64,000 nucleotides of DNA, from positions 15,705,168 through 15,769,167 of the forward strand of contig CM046869.1 of assembly GCA_025617745.1 (NCBI GenBank), given 5' to 3'. Shown here in pieces: positions 34,502-46,054 of the stretch (its first letter is position 1; each line of letters begins with the position of its first letter). Position numbers and translations under genes: made by a program. The stretch is from Heliocidaris erythrogramma (Eukaryota; Echinodermata; Echinoidea; Camarodonta; Echinometridae). Below the pieces are notes generated by a model. It ran no database searches. It was given only the letters and a program-made list of their open reading frames with translations, and was not told where the DNA came from.

Positions 34502-35680
34502 TTATGCTAGACCAGCACAGATAAAAATCCAGGGTGGCATGTCCCAAGGGAAGGAGGCTAACGCAGGGTAACAACAGAAGCTGCCGCCCTCAGTGACGAA
34601 GTCGCAAACCGCGCTTCTGCAGAAGGAATGTCCTTCAGATAAAAAGTAAAAGAATTGGGAGACTGCCAAAAGGCGGCCCTCAAAATGTCTTCTAGGGTAA
34701 TACCCTGAAAAAGCACCCAAGAAGTGCTAATGCTTCTGGTATCATGCGCTCTAGGCTTACTATCCGAGAGAAGGGCCTCAGGACCAGCGGCCTGGATTGC
34801 CTCAACAATCCATCTAGAATGGATTCTTTAGAAGCAGGAGAGAAAGGTTCGCGAGTAATAAGGAAAAGTTGCTTGTCCGAGTGGCAATCTTTGGTCTTGT
34901 CTAAGTACCATTTTAGCGCCCTCACCGGGCACCAAACTTTGTCCTCCTTGACTGAGGAGAAGTCTGACAGAGGACTGAGAAATACCTCAACCGGACCGGA
35001 GGAAGCCGTCTGATTTTTGGCTACAGAGGACGACTTGCGGATGAGACGAACACCTTGTCTTTCCCAACGGATGTGACCGGGAGAGGTGCAAAGAGCATGA
35101 AGAGAACCTTCTCTGCCCTGAAGCTATGGCCATAAGAAAAATGGTATTGACAGCTACCTGATGGACAGAAGCCTTGCTCATAGGTTCAAAGGGAGGCTTT
35201 GATAACGCATCCAAAACTTTAGCAGGAGACTACTTGGGATTTCCTGGTCGTTGTAAGAAGAACTATCTCAGCAATCGAACAAGAAGTGAGTAGCGGCGAT
35301 GGCAGATCGATATCCACGGATAGTGGAAAGCGATCTACCCTTATCAAAAAGGGAGATCAGAAAATCTGCAATCGTGCCTACAGAAGCCTCACGGGGTGAA
35401 ATCCAGAGATCTTCGCACCAAACTGAAAATGCCTCCAGGCGGGAGTTGTAAAGAGATCTCGTGGACTTTCTATAAACTGAGAGGCTCTCTCGGACAGACC
35501 CAAGGCCCTAGCGTCGCCCCCGATAACAGCTAGGCGGTGAAGTGAAGAGTCTTGGGCCGACCATGGAGGATCCCCGAAAGAGGCTGCGACACAAGGTCTG
35601 GCCTCAGAGGGAGTGGAAACGGCTGCCCCTCCAGGAGGGACAGCAGTAGGGGTAACCGGAGTCGAGGAAAAACTCATACC
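34502..35680 (-). pseudogene. DIRS tyrosine recombinase (C2), frameshifted
   Basis: Duplicate of the C1 recombinase with the same structure. It has an extra two- to three-base loss near 35105, next to the catalytic GQRR block, and a one-base difference near 35514. The HDTRS block near 34740 and the tyrosine region near 34640 are kept, but in different frames from the arginine block. It is not translatable as one protein. Confidence 0.75.
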
Positions 35681-36034
35681 GAAGCTATAGAGTCGATGGG
35701 TGACAAAAACCTGAAAATATAAAACAACAATTCAGTTATTTAAACAAGCACGCGGGGGTGAAAAATAGAGAGCTCACAGTACTCCTAAATAAAAGAATAC
35801 AAGCACAACCAAGTGTGAAAGGGGAGCCAACTATCAAACACCCCAAGGGCTGTGCACGAAAAAAGAAATCCCCAAACGACCCAAGCACGGCCACGTGCCA
35901 AGCCTGGATGGCCCGCCCAGCAAACAAGTGAGAAGCTATGTCACCGGGAGGAACAAAGGGGAAGAAAAGCGAGACAGAAAACTAACTAATTTCCTGTCTT
36001 AAAACAACGTGACTAGAAAATCCGTACCAAATTA

Positions 36035-37469
36035 ACTAGAAATGTGCATTGCTGGGGCCGCGCAATGCGAAATGTATCCCCCCGCACTGGCAGCGATTTG
36101 AAGGAGGGACAAAGACCCTCCCCCATCCCCTCCCTCAAACAAAAGGATGGTGTAGAAATTGCCGCCAGTGGCCCGGAATATTGTCAACACTAGGAGCAGC
36201 ATTACCAAAACGATTTGTGCAGATTAGAGTATAATGCATTTTTATAGAAAATTCGGAAGAAGTACATGTATGACCTCAGAGCGCACATAAGCCATCCACT
36301 AAAATATGACCTTTGATCCTATGAAAGACGGAACACTAGAGGCAGCATCACCAAAAACTGTAGAGGTGTAATCTATAATGGACCTACATACAAAATCTGA
36401 AAGAAATGAGTTAACAAATGTGTCCTCCAGAATGCATGCAACGAAAATATGACATTTGACCCTAACAACAACCTGAATATGACATTTGACTGTATAGCAA
36501 GTGGTACAGTGGGGGTAGCATCAGCAAACAATTTAGATGTGTAGGTTTCACTAAGACACATCTCCATACAAAATTTGAAAGAAATCCGTAAAGAAATGCA
36601 GAAGTAAGAGTGCAAGAAATGGAAAAATGACCTTTGACCCTATAAAAGCCGGAACACTGGTGGCAGCATCACCAAAAACTATAGGTTTTTAGATTACACC
36701 AAGAGACACCTTCATGCAAAATTTGAACGAAATCCGTCAAGAAATGCAGAAGAGTGCAAGAAATGGAAAAATGACCTTTGACCCTATAAAGGACGGAACA
36801 ATGAGGGCAGCATCACCAAAAATTAAACATGTGTAGATTATACTAAGATACATCTCCATACAAAATTTGAACAAAATCCGTTGAGAAATGTGGCCTGCAG
36901 AGTGCACTCACGCCATGCCCTGAAGTATGACCTTTGACCCTATAAAAGACGGAACACTGGTGGCAGCATCACCAAACACTATAGGTTTTTAAATTACACC
37001 AAGAGAAACCTTCATGCAAAATTTGAACGAAATCCGCAGAGAAATGTGACCGCCAGAGCGCGCACAAGAGTACACACAACACATCTATCAAAATATGACC
37101 TTTGACCCTATAAAAGACGGAACACTGGGGGCAGCATCACCAAAATCTATAGGGTTCCAGATTTTACCAAGAGACACCTTCATACAAAATTTGAACAAAA
37201 TCCGTTGAGAAATGTGACCGCTAGAGCGCACACAAACTATCCCCCAAAATATGGCCTTTTACCCTATAAAAGACCGAACACTGGGGGCAGCATCACCAGA
37301 AACTATAGGGGTCCAGATTTTACCAAGATACACGTCCACAGGAGGTCTGAAAGAAATTCGTCGAGAAATGTGACCGCTAGAGCGCACACAAGAATGTGAC
37401 GCGGCGGCAGGGGCGGCGGCGAAACGCTGCTGAATCCAAAGTATCCTCCGGCATACTGCCGGGGGATAC
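36035..37469. mobile_element. Helentron/pearl-like element with 150-base tandem array
   Basis: It starts ACTAGAAATGTGCATTG, has GTATCCCCCCGC near the left end and GCCGGGGGATAC at the right end: the same plan as the elements at 21243, 27981 and 33941 but a different subfamily. The interior is a tandem array of units of about 150 bases (GACCTTTGACCCTATAAAAG, GGCAGCATCACCAAAA, CAAAATTTGAAxxAAATCCG). About seven diverged units span 36290-37395. It lies within the leader of C2 with no visible target duplication. Confidence 0.65.
36290..37395. repeat. Tandem array, about 150-base units
   Basis: Diverged units marked by TGACCTTTGACCCTATAAAA occur near 36310, 36460, 36630, 36775, 36930, 37090 and 37255. 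An isolated related unit is at 30350-30430 in duplication copy a. Confidence 0.85.
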
Positions 37470-37739
37470 AATTAAAGCAGATCAGAAAGCGCAAAAAATA
37501 GAGATAAATCTCAATTTTGGGCGTAGTGACTTACATGTATCTGACAATGTTCACTCATCGGCAGCGAGAATGAAAAGAGGAAGATGGCGTGTGTGCGCTC
37601 ACGCAGGTGACTATGGGAAAGCGGTATAGCGGGGTGGCGCGAATGTGACTTAAGTTTCTCGGTGGTGGCGTAGTTTGAATCAACTAGCATGATAGGTAGA
37701 TAGATCAATTTATTGTAGTAAATATAGGTAGTTATATAT

Positions 37740-40700
37740 GTGACCCGTCACGTCAAAATGAGACAGAAGTCGCATTTTTTGAAATTGCATTTTATTATTG
37801 ATTATTATTCTCCGTTTCATAAGCTTTAATTTGGTATATAGTTCAACTCTAGAGAGTGAGTATTAGTGCAGATAATAGCTTTTGAATCTTGAGTAAAGTA
37901 GGACTGTGACAAAGTATTTCTTCGAGAAAAATGCTTCCAAAGTTTGACTTCCGTTTTGCGGTCATGCAGCATTTTCCGTTTGTAATGTCAACTAGATTTG
38001 GATAAAGCCCTTAGCAACCGTTTATTAATTATAATAAAAACTAGTCCTTATGTTTCTTTAGGATCTCTTCTCATGAAAACATGAATTTTAATTCATTTAA
38101 GCCATGAATTCTAACGCTTTAAAGGGTAACAAATCAAGTAGTTTCACGGCACTAAAAAAGATTCCCGCATCAACTTCATGCTTTTTTCGTTGAGCCTTTC
38201 CTATGCCGGTATGATTTTCTTAAAGGTTGATTAACCTATAGCTATATTCAAAAGGTTTATAAGTCTGTCATTTTTGTGCGGGGAAATGTATTAGATTATA
38301 GTTAAAACTTTCAGAGGTTTTTATGTCATTATATTTTTTTCTAAATTAATCATGTAAACTTGATTTCTTTCAATGTTATTTGCTTTCTTTTTAAAGCTTG
38401 GATTCGATTGTCGCAAAGTCATTCAATTGTGGCAAAGACTAGTCTTTCCCCACAATAATATTGACAGAGATTGTTGATGTCTGCATATGAAGCTTACTTT
38501 TTTTACTTTTCGTCTTGTGAAAGAGCAATAGAAATCGCCGCTTTCTTAAGCTGAAGAATAAACACACGATTATTGATTTTCTCTCTCTCCTTCTGCATCA
38601 CGCATCTGTTTCATAATCTCGACAATTTTATTTCTTTCTTTTGAAAGCTAACTCTCTTTTCGGTTCGCTTTTTACTTGTTACCAGATTAAACAACGATGG
38701 AATGAAACAGAATCATAACAAAGAAATTGTATCCTGCTCTACTTAGTTCTACATTTAAAAAAATGTTTATAAAAGCGTCTTTCTTTTCTTTTCGCCACGT
38801 CAAAGAGGTATAGAATTCGTCCCTTTCAACGAACAAGGATTAAGTCACATCCTGCCTTCGCGAGACCATTGATTTTTCTTCTCTCCCATTGTCTTTCCCA
38901 GGGGTCGCGGAACGTCTTGGAAAGTGGAGGGGCTAAGTGGAGGGGGGGGGGATGGGGGTAGGGGGCTGCGTGTATAACCACATTTTTGCACTGCCATACG
39001 TTTGCACGTGTTTACTGAAAAAAGTGGGGGCTGCGCCCCCCCCCCCTCAAGCCCCCAGGTTCCGCGGTCCCTGCTTCTCAATCTCGAGCTTGTTTCATAA
39101 TCTCCACACAGGTCCTTTTCTGTATGGTTAAAAAGCTTCATTTCTTGTGCTTCTTAGCGCCGCTCTATAGTTAATAGAGCTTTATTTTTTTTTTTAATTA
39201 ACGCCCGAACAATTCTCTCTCTCTCCTTCTGAATCTTTCACCTGCATCATAATTTCGACTGTTCTTCTTAATTCTATTTTGAAAGCTAACTCTTTCTTGT
39301 CTGATCGGCTTTTTTAACGAATAAGAGATTTGGCCGCTAATTATCATCATGTTGACTGGCGGTATGAACATGACGAAGACAAACTGCATCTTAGCTTGAA
39401 AGGTCATCGTTTCTCCCCGCTCTATAGTTAACTCAAGCTTAAAACAAATCAGATACTTGTTTCATTATCGCAACCGAAGGGCCTTTTTATTCTAGTTTTA
39501 AAAAATAATTTTCTTTTATTTTCGTCTGTTAACAAGAGTTATAGAATTGGCCGCTTTTTATCGTCATGTTCAAAAGCGGGATATAGACAAACTGCTTCTT
39601 AGCGCCGCTCTAGTTAACTAGAGCTTTAAAAAATAATAATGACAACTGCTTTTTGTAAAAACTTGACACCCAGACAATGCTCTCTCTCCTTCTAAATCCT
39701 TCACCTGTATCATAATTTCGAATGTTCTTCTTAATTCTATTTTGAAAGCTAACTCTTTCTTGTCTGTTCGGCTTTTTAAACGAATAAGAGATTTGGCCGC
39801 CAATTATCATCATGTTGACTGGCGGTATGAACATGACGAAGACAAACTGCATCTTAGCTTGAAAGTCATCGTTTCTCCCCGCCCAATAGTTAACTCAAGC
39901 TTAAAACAAATCAGATACTTGTTTCATTATCGCAACTGAAGGCCTTTTCATTCTAGTTTTAAAAAAATAATTTTCTTTTATTTTCGTCTGTTAAAAAGTG
40001 TTATAGAATTGGCCGCTTTTTATCGTCATGTTCAAAAGCGGGATAGAGATAACTGTTTCTTAACTAGAGCTTAAAAAAATAAATAATAATGACAACTACT
40101 TTTTGTAAAAATTGACACCCAGACAATTCTCTCTCTCCTTCTAAATCTTTCACCTGTATCATAATTTCGACTGTTCTTCTTAATTCTATTTCGAAAGCTA
40201 ACTCTTTCTTGTCTGTTCGGCTTTTTAAACGAATAAGAGATTTGGCCGCTAATTATCATCATGTTGACTGGCGGTATGAACATGACGAAGACAAACTGCA
40301 TCTTAGCTTGAAAGTCATCGTTTCTCCCCGCCCAATAGTTAACTCAAGGTTAAAACAAATCAGATACTTGTTTCATAATCGCAACTGAAGACCTTTTCAT
40401 TCTAGTTTAAAAAAAATAATTTTCTTTTATTTTCATCTGTTAAAAAGTGTTATAGAATTGGCCGCTTTTTATCGTCATGTTCAAAAGCGGGATAGAGATA
40501 ACTGTTTCTTAACTAGAGCTTAAAAAATTAATAATAATGACAACTGCTTTATGTAGAAATTGACACCCAGACAATTCTTTCTCTCCTTCTAAATGTTTCA
40601 CATGTATCATAATTCTTCTTAATTCTATTTTGAAAGCTAAATCTTTGTCTGTTCGGCTTTAACGAATAAGAGAATTAGCAGGGGGCGTGCCCCCCTGTTT

Positions 40701-42276
40701 TGTGTGACAAAGTATGCCCCCAGACCCCCCCCCCCCCCAGATGGCCGTTTGGCTTCGTCAAACGGAGGGTTCCTCAGTGTGCGCCCCCCCCCCCCTTTCT
40801 GAAAATCCTGTATCCGCCCTTGGCTAACTGGCAGTATGAACATGATGAAGATAACCTGCGTCTTAGCTTGAAAGTCATCGATTCTCTCCGCTCTATAGTT
40901 TACTCCCAAAAAAAAATGTATACAATCTACTGGTATCTAAGAGCTAATTTCTTTTCTTTTCGTCATGTTATAAAAAGGTAGAGAATTCGCCCCTTTCACA
41001 GAAAAAGGATTAAGTCACCTCCAGCAAGAGACGATTATTGATTTTCTCTCCCTCTCTCTTTGTCCTAAATCGCGCGCTTGTTTCATAATCTTAAAAGGCT
41101 TATTTTTTTTTTGGCTTTTCAAAGGGTTACAGAATTTACCCCTTATTATTATCGTGTATCAACAGTTTCGTTGTTCGTAAGTCATCTTTTCACTCCACTC
41201 TAGTTGACAATCCTCTCTCCTTCTAAATCACACACTTCTATCAAAACTTATGAAAGCCAACTCTTTTCTATTCCCTCTCTACTTTCAATAGATTAAACAG
41301 CGATGGCTTAAACCAGCTTCGTAATGAAGAGATCTTTCACTGACGATTAACAATTCTCTGCGCTAGTCGAGTCTTGCTTTACAAAATCTACCATCTTCTC
41401 AATTTCAACTTTTTCTTTTTGCTTTTAATAGAGCTAAATAATTTTTTTTATTATTTTCACACGCACCCTCACCAGATGATTAGTGAATTCTTTTCTCTCT
41501 CTCTCATTCTGAACATGTATTACATTCTAACACATTTCATTCGCCGTCACAATTTCATTTGGTTCACCCCCCCCCCCCCCCCCCCCCCCTATTCAAAGGG
41601 ATCTTGGGACTTTCAGACTATCTTTAAAGTGATACTAGGCTGAGCAAAGTAACAAAATAATCAACTTGTAAAGAAAAAGAGACATAGAGGGGAGGTACTG
41701 ATAACTGAAACAGAGAAAGAAGAAAAAGATTTTTGTTTAGCCTGCACTCAAAACGAAACAAGAAAGACTCCCTAAAATAATGATTAATGAAATATTGATA
41801 ATATTGTACTTTATTATAACGGGACCGAAGTAGTACGAATGCGATAACAGAAGCAATATCTTAATGTTCAGAACAATTCGAGACGGCACGAGCGAGCCAG
41901 CGTGATCGAGCATTAAGTAAATATACTTGTTGCAAATTCTTTTACAGAGATCACGTGACTGCGAACGTCCAATGAACAAAGCCACGTGTCGCTAGGGGCG
42001 GGGCCTAGCGGATGGCTTTCTTTTCGCTCTGGCACGAGCCAGCTGTCCGAAAACATAGAAGAGTTGACCGAAAAAAACACTCGTAGAAAAACTAATTTTT
42101 CTACCCTTTCCCGTTATATTTAGGACTCAATTTTTTTACAGAGCATTCATGAAACATTGAAGATGCAAATAAGCGAAGAAAAAAAAAATGACGAAATTTG
42201 AAGTTTTTAAAGATTTGCCCAATTTTCTCGAGTTCTAGCCCAGCGACTTCTGTCTCATTTTGTCGTGACGGGTCAC
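37740..42276. mobile_element. 4.5-kb TIR DNA element with ATAT target duplication
   Basis: The ends are GTGACCCGTCACG and its complement. The TIR is 34 bases with one mismatch, and ATAT lies directly outside on both sides (37736-37739, 42277-42280). It interrupts the remaining B-type ITR to the right of C2, which rejoins as TTATATATGATTTATAGCAG. The interior is AT-rich and holds a tandem array (39150-40680) but no transposase frame. It is a large non-autonomous element of unknown superfamily. Confidence 0.8.
39150..40680. repeat. Tandem repeats of about 450-460 bases inside the TIR element
   Basis: Units are marked by ATGTTGACTGGCGGTATGAA near 39349, 39809 and 40259, and a fourth, related GGCAGTATGAACATGATGAAG near 40829. 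The fourth unit is interrupted by about 110-150 bases rich in C runs (about 40681-40820) that end in AATCCTGTATCCGCC. Open frames here repeat with the units and are not regarded as genes. Confidence 0.85.
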
Positions 42277-42387
42277 ATATGATTTATAGCAGTAGATATG
42301 TCTTGTTTACTTGTACTTAGTATAAAAAAAAAAAAATTTCCCCTATAACCTCCTGCCAATAAATTATATACATTTCCAAGCACAAGC

Positions 42388-42499
42388 ATATATATATATA
42401 TATATAAAGTTCAAAAGTAGAGAGAGACACAGAATAAATTACTCCGTTAGACACAAAATTTTGTGTCTAACAGAGTAATTTATTCTGTGTGTCTTTTTT

Positions 42500-42540
<41 letters not shown>
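42388..42540. repeat. Long inverted repeat with zero spacer, flanked by TA runs
   Basis: Arms 42428-42458 and 42459-42489 are complementary at 30 of 31 positions with no loop. Outside them come AG/CT-rich and TA-rich runs (about 42390-42408 and 42520-42540) that extend the symmetry. The structure ends eight bases from the splice donor of the 42549-42671 exon, so in the pre-mRNA it would form a hairpin at the start of the intron. Confidence 0.9.
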
Positions 42541-42548
42541 GAGGGTAC

Positions 42549-42671
42549 CTCTAGAGTTAGTGCTTCCCTATAGCTACCAAGTAGGTAGACCACTGTTTTC
42601 AGGAAGGAACGAGCAACCCCATCTCCGCTTACTTGACTGGAATTCTTGAGGTTGTGTTTCAGCTGCGTCAC
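42549..42671 (-). CDS. DENND1: DENND1-like gene, DENN module exon
   Basis: A 123-base, phase 0-0 exon, 41 codons, with acceptor CCATTTAG and donor GAG/GTACCC. It encodes VTQLKHNLKNSS, then GDGVARSFLKTVVYLLGSYR and EALTLE. The GDGVARxFLK...GSYRxAL signature is that of DENND1/connecdenn proteins in the last part of the DENN module. It continues directly from LPNEA of the 53082-53183 exon and into NGQIVF of the 23978-24079 exon. The reading frame is undisturbed although both flanking introns exceed 10 kb because of transposons. Confidence 0.88.
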
Positions 42672-43330
42672 CTAAATGGAAAAAGAAGTATTTCTGTATC
42701 AACGACATATGCAATATCAGTCCAAAGGGGCTTTCAGTGCAATTTGATTCATTATTTGTCCACATGAAATAACATAGAAATTTTGATACATGTGACACAA
42801 CCATAGGAAATCACAAATATATTTGCCCACAGAAACAATTATAAATTAAACATGATATCAACCACCTACATAAACCATTTTATATTCACTGAAAAGTGAT
42901 ACAAATTGAAACCTGCATTATGGAACCAGTACATTAATAAACATAGACATACAAACATGTAGTTCTTTTTCCCTATCAAAGGTCATTACTCACAGGTTTG
43001 AATGTTTATTTTTACTTTTTAATAATCTCAGAATTAAAAACTTTGTCATAGTATCTGCAAGGAATAAATAATGAAAAATATATAAGATATAATCTAAAAT
43101 AAACTTTTCATCAGCCAGACAAATCACTGTGAAGCATTTCTTATATACTGTAAAAGTTGATATTTTGTGTACAGATATTTCCAGGAATGGCATGATCTCA
43201 GACAATTTTGCGAGTTGATTTTGCGGTTTGCCAAATGACCAAGAATATTGTACATAAGGTTTATATCAAGTTTTTAAAATGGCTGATTTAAAGTACATTC
43301 AATACATGTGTGTGTGTGTGTGTGTGGGTT
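42672..43330. other. Intronic sequence, nothing recognised
   Basis: AT-rich intron next to the 42549-42671 exon, ending in a (TG)n microsatellite at about 43308-43327. Confidence 0.5.
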
Positions 43331-43490
43331 TTTACAGACGTGTATCAATCAGATATGAGTATTTACGTCTGGGGACCGGATAGGGTCACCATCCGATTGA
43401 CGTGTCTCAGTCTCTAACTTGGGTCCGCTGAATCAGTTTATAACTTCCACTGATAGCTGGATTACAGGCGCACGCCATAACGCCCAGTTG
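43331..43490 (-). ncRNA. 7SL (SRP) RNA-like sequence or 7SL-derived SINE
   Basis: On the minus strand, near 43490, GGCGTTATGGCGTGCGCC is followed by TGTAATCCAGCTA. This matches the 5' Alu domain of metazoan SRP RNA, which has GGC(G)CGTGCCTGTAxTCC(C)AGCTA. Further on, ATGGTGACCC and a CCGGTCCCC segment resemble the SRP S-domain region, and a 7-bp stem (CAGACGT with ACGTCTG) closes the end. The 5' half of the Alu domain is the best match. The full SRP length of about 300 bases is not reached, so this is a truncated gene copy or a SINE built from it. Confidence 0.45.
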
Positions 43491-43859
43491 TCTTGCATTC
43501 AATTTGAACATAAACTCTGCCATGTAAAGGTTGGTTAGAAACTTCAAAATATTGGCTTAAATTTCACTTTAATTGTAGCTCAAAGCTGAAAATCATGCCA
43601 CAATTCAATCTCCCTCCATCTTCTGCCATCTTCCTCTAACGAGCTGCCAGAGACGTTTGGGACATGTTGCTTGGCAAGGAGAGGGGACGGAAGGGCATAC
43701 TGTAGGTAGATACATCAATATATTTAGCAAATAATAAAATCAGGTATGATTTTTCTGATTTACTACAATAAATTAATGTATCTACCTATTATTGCTAGAC
43801 TAGCACAGATAAATTTCCGGGGTGGCATGTCCCAAGGGAAGGAGACTAATGGGGGTTAA

Positions 43860-44880
43860 TGGCAGAAGACGCCATCCTCAAGACAAAGTCGCGAACCGCA
43901 CTTCCCCAGAAGGAAAGTCCTTCGGATAAAGGAATTGAAGGAATTGAGAGACCGCAAAGGGCTGCCCTCAAGAAGTCCTCTAGGGCAACGCCCTAAAAAT
44001 ACACCCAAGAAGTGCTAATGCTTCTGGTATCATGCGCTCTAGGTTTGCTAACCGCGAAAAAGGCCTCTGTGCCAGCGGCCTGGATGGCCTCGACAATCCA
44101 TCTAGAAATGGATTCTCTAGAAGCAGGGGAGAAGGTTCACAAGAAGAGAGGAACGTTGCTCTTCCGATCGGTAATTCATGGTTCTGTCTAATTACCATTT
44201 TAGCGTCTCACTGGACACCAGACTCTGTCCTCTTTGACTGAGGAGAAGTCTGACGGAGGGCCGAGAATCACCTCAATTGAAACGGTCTGATCTTTGGCTA
44301 AAAAGGAGGGCTTGGGAATAAAGAGAACACCTTGCCTTTCCCAATAGATGTGACCGGGAGAGGTACAAAGAGCAAGGTGAGCATTTCTGCTCTGCAGGAA
44401 ATTTAGCAATAAGGGAAAGGTCTTGACAGACATGATGGAGAGACGCCTTGCTCATCGGTACAACAGAAGGCTTTGATAGTGCGAACACAACCTTACAAAG
44501 GTTCTAAGCAGGAGCCTGCTTCGGATTTGCTGGTTGTTGTAAGGAAAACGATCTCAGCAACTTAGTCAGGTAATGGGAGCTAAAAAATCTTGAGCCGTCC
44601 GGAAAGCCAACATGAATGGTGGCAATGGCAGAGCGATATCCACAGAGAGTGGAAGAGACCTACCCTATCAAACAAGGAGATCAGAAATCTGCGATCGTGC
44701 CTCCACATGGAAGCTGTAAAGAGACCTTGAGGAATCTCTAAGACTCTGGACTTATAACTGAGAGGCTCTCTCAGAGAGTACCGAAGCCCTAGCACCTCCC
44801 CCGAAAAACGGCCAAGCGGTCAAGTGAAGGACCTCGGGCCGCTGATGGAGGATCTGAGAAGCATACCCCCGAAAGTGTCC
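43860..44880 (-). pseudogene. DIRS tyrosine recombinase, heavily decayed (C3)
   Basis: The C-terminal region near 44000-44200 matches C1/C2 (LERMIPEALALLGCIFRALP in a shifted frame). The region near 44390 has lost the GQRRS arginines, reading QSRNAHLALCTS. The N-terminal part is scattered at 44580-44880. Many frameshifts make this an old copy. Confidence 0.65.
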
Positions 44881-45640
44881 CCAATTAAAAGCGAAGGCAT
44901 CAAGTGCCCAAGCCTCCGGTTCCTGTACAAAAAACCTCAGAAAACGGTGGTTGAGAGGGGTCGCAGACATATCAATCTCTAGCGGCGCCCAAGTCGCGTG
45001 GAGAAGATCGTAAAACCTCCTGATAGAGGGACCACTCAGCTGGGAGACACTTGCCCCAGGACAGGAAGTCTGTGAAGATTTTTTTTGTCCGGGAAAGTAG
45101 GAGGCAATAAGGACAATGTTTCTTTGTTCGACACCACCTCCATAACTGGGCGGCCAGAGAGTTCAGGGAAACTGAGCGAGATCCACCCTAAGGATAGATG
45201 TAGACAGCAAACCATGGTGGTGTCCGTAAGGATAAGCACGAGAGCCCCCTAATCGTGCGCTTGAAATGGCGGAGCAACATGAATGCCGCCAGCATTTTTC
45301 AGGAAGGAGGCTAGAGCGGCCCCTGACTCTTGGTCTATTTGGATGATTGTTTCCTGGTAGCACATTCATGAACGTTTCGCCCTGGAAGGCGAATCCCCAA
45401 TAGATCCCGCATGGGGGATGTAGTATCGGGTTTGAAACATGCGTCCTTCAAATCGAGCAAAATCAGCAAACTGTCCGCTCGATTGCCGGCAGAAAGGATG
45501 CTAGCGTCTCCATCCAGAAGCGTTCTGGGGGGATGAAGGTTTTGAGGACCTTCTTATTGGGGGATGTTCTCGGCTTCCCCGAGCGTTTTGGATCACAAAG
45601 ATCCGGGGGAGACACAGAAAAGGGCGCTCAAAGTTGTGTG
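44881..45640 (-). pseudogene. DIRS RNase H and RT remnants (C3)
   Basis: Pieces of the RNase H C-terminus (WALDAFAFNWGHFRGYA near 44890) and DFLS-like and TDT-like segments near 45060-45240 are visible. RT sequence follows to 45640, ending in a PERFGSQR-like segment on the opposite strand. No catalytic motif is complete. Confidence 0.5.
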
Positions 45641-46054
45641 CCTGCATATACTTGTAAAATCAGCACTGACTTTCTTATTTACTATATAAATCTATATACC
45701 TACCTATTATGCCAGTAGTCTTGACTACGGGACCCCTTCGAGAATTTAACACAAATGAGTCACAATATTGTGCGCACCCCCCTGTAATCCTATTGTCCCC
45801 TTCGCCACTCACGCGCGTCAACACGCTACGGCCATCTTCCTCTTTTGCGAGCAATCCCAAGTAGAAACATGTTGCTTGCAAGGTGAGGGGAAGGAGGGAG
45901 GGTCATAGGTAGGTATATAGATTTATATAGTAAATAAGAAAATCAGTGCTGATTTTACAAATTTACTGCAATAAATCATATATACCTACCTATTATGCCA
46001 GACCAGCGCCAACTCAAAGACCGGGAGGCATGCTTCAAGCAGAAGGGAATAGGA

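Larger units (their letters stand above)
33159..36251. repeat. Large direct duplication, copy b
   Basis: Second copy of 27240-30453. To its right the sequence continues naturally into the tandem array of the element at 36035-37469 and then the 5' end of C2, so this copy appears to be the original locus. Its left end, inside a DIRS leader, is abrupt. Confidence 0.92.
33663..37723 (-). mobile_element. DIRS element C2, both ends present, gag/RT-deleted
   Basis: It begins CAGTAAAATCGTACCTG and ends ATTTATTGTAGTAAAT. The flanks (GACTAGCAAAG to the left, ATAGGTAGTTATATATG to the right) together resemble one B-type 5' ITR, so C2 appears to sit inside that ITR. Contents on the minus strand are 5' ITR/leader (37723-37470), a nested Helentron-like element (36035-37469), the rest of the leader, a gag start, recombinase, ICR, and a 3' ITR split by another nested element (33941-34451). 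It lacks RT-RNase H and so would depend on another element. Confidence 0.8.
43620..45651 (-). mobile_element. DIRS element C3, truncated by B3
   Basis: A partial family C 3' ITR and intact ICR (about 43690-43800) are followed by recombinase, RNase H remnants and RT remnants up to 45651, where B3 begins. The ICR keeps the uninterrupted AATAATAAAATCAGGTATG that C1 and C2 have lost to an insertion. Confidence 0.7.

Noticed and set aside
39198..40301. Repeated 60-80 codon minus frames with the same sequence in each 450-base unit
   Set aside because: They recur with the tandem repeat, have no recognised domain and lack start conservation.
43331..43490. Primate Alu contamination
   Set aside because: Only the short SRP-derived block is Alu-like; the rest does not match Alu, and the sequence is continuous with the local intron.
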